The translations under genes and the position numbers were made by a program. A stretch of DNA of 6,744 bases, from the NCBI GenBank assembly GCA_035693165.1, contig DASSGZ010000207.1, forward strand, positions 1 to 6,744. The letters are read 5' to 3'. Under the pieces are notes generated by a model. That model searched no databases, was not told the DNA's origin, and saw nothing but the letters and a program-made list of their open reading frames with translations. Every line of letters begins with the position of its first letter. The stretch's first letter is position 1. Positions 6,691-6,744 of this stretch are shown piece after piece. The DNA is from JAICKM01 sp035693165 (GTDB lineage: Bacteria > Chloroflexota > Chloroflexia > QHBQ01 > JAICKM01).

Positions 6691-6719
6691 ATTGTAGCAC
6701 AATTGCCGGTGGCCTACAA
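6691..6719 (-). promoter_or_regulatory. Sigma-70-like promoter of the RR2-HK2 operon
   Basis: Reading the minus strand, TTGTAG (6719-6714) is separated by exactly 17 bases from TACAAT (6696-6691), a near-consensus -35/-10 pair. Transcription would start near 6684, leaving a leader of about 120 nt before the ATG at 6563. It is the best-spaced promoter in the window. Confidence 0.65.
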
Positions 6720-6734
6720 CTGCATAACCACCGG
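6706..6734. promoter_or_regulatory. 7-bp inverted repeat bracketing the RR2 -35 box, candidate operator
   Basis: CCGGTGG (6706-6712) and CCACCGG (6728-6734) are perfect inverted arms with a 15-base spacer. Their centres are 22 bases apart, about two helical turns. One arm abuts the -35 hexamer on the spacer side and the other lies just upstream of it, so a dimer bound here would cover the -35. This geometry suits repression or autoregulation. A second inverted pair, ctgca/tgcag (6720-6724 and 6735-6739), overlaps it. Confidence 0.4.
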
Positions 6735-6744
6735 TGCAGCCCTG

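Noticed and set aside
6564..6692. Upstream ATG start extending RR2 by 43 residues.
   Set aside because: The ATG overlaps the -10 box, so it would not be transcribed from this promoter. The receiver fold begins exactly at the 6563 ATG, at the same register as in RR1.
1..6744. CRISPR arrays, tRNA/rRNA genes, insertion sequences.
   Set aside because: No regularly spaced repeats, tRNA-like cloverleaf, rRNA segments, transposase or terminal inverted repeats were seen on either strand.

Overview
This window is GC-rich bacterial DNA carrying five complete protein genes. They form two two-component regulatory cassettes on either side of one unusual Rieske iron-sulfur protein gene. The layout is HK1>RR1> Rieske-fusion> terminator <HK2 <RR2. 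Both kinases are soluble HisKA_3-type (NarL/LiaS-class) histidine kinases with GAF or PAS-PAS-GAF sensor regions, and both regulators are NarL/LuxR-type. That style, the base composition and an intergenic run of cgcgaag heptamers suggest a member of Chloroflexota. No marker gene is present, so this placement is tentative (inference, about 50-60%).

Plus strand, 26-1812: a 386-residue GAF histidine kinase overlaps a 209-residue response regulator by the 4-base ATGA, so the two are translationally coupled. No clear terminator follows. The intergenic stretch 1813-2052 contains the heptamer repeat, a perfect 8-bp-arm palindrome (1912-1931), an extended -10 promoter (1973-1981), a 5' leader hairpin (1991-2016) and a consensus Shine-Dalgarno sequence (2041-2046).

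Plus strand, 2053-3840: a 595-residue protein with an N-terminal Rieske [2Fe-2S] domain joined to a roughly 475-residue, helix-rich C-terminal region that I cannot name. That region contains an internal two-fold sequence repeat bearing one histidine per copy. A strong intrinsic terminator follows, and its U-tract touches the stop codon of the convergent kinase gene.

Minus strand, 6744-3898: a well-spaced sigma-70-like promoter, with a 7-bp inverted repeat bracketing its -35 box, leads through a leader of about 120 nt into a 213-residue response regulator. A 669-residue PAS-PAS-GAF histidine kinase starts 14 bases after it.

Working model (inference): each kinase phosphorylates its adjacent regulator. 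HK1 has a CxC...C cluster in its GAF domain that may be a redox or metal-sensing site. The Rieske fusion may be a redox enzyme under one or both regulators. The points most worth following are the Rieske fusion with its internal duplication, the cysteine cluster of HK1, and the two candidate operators.
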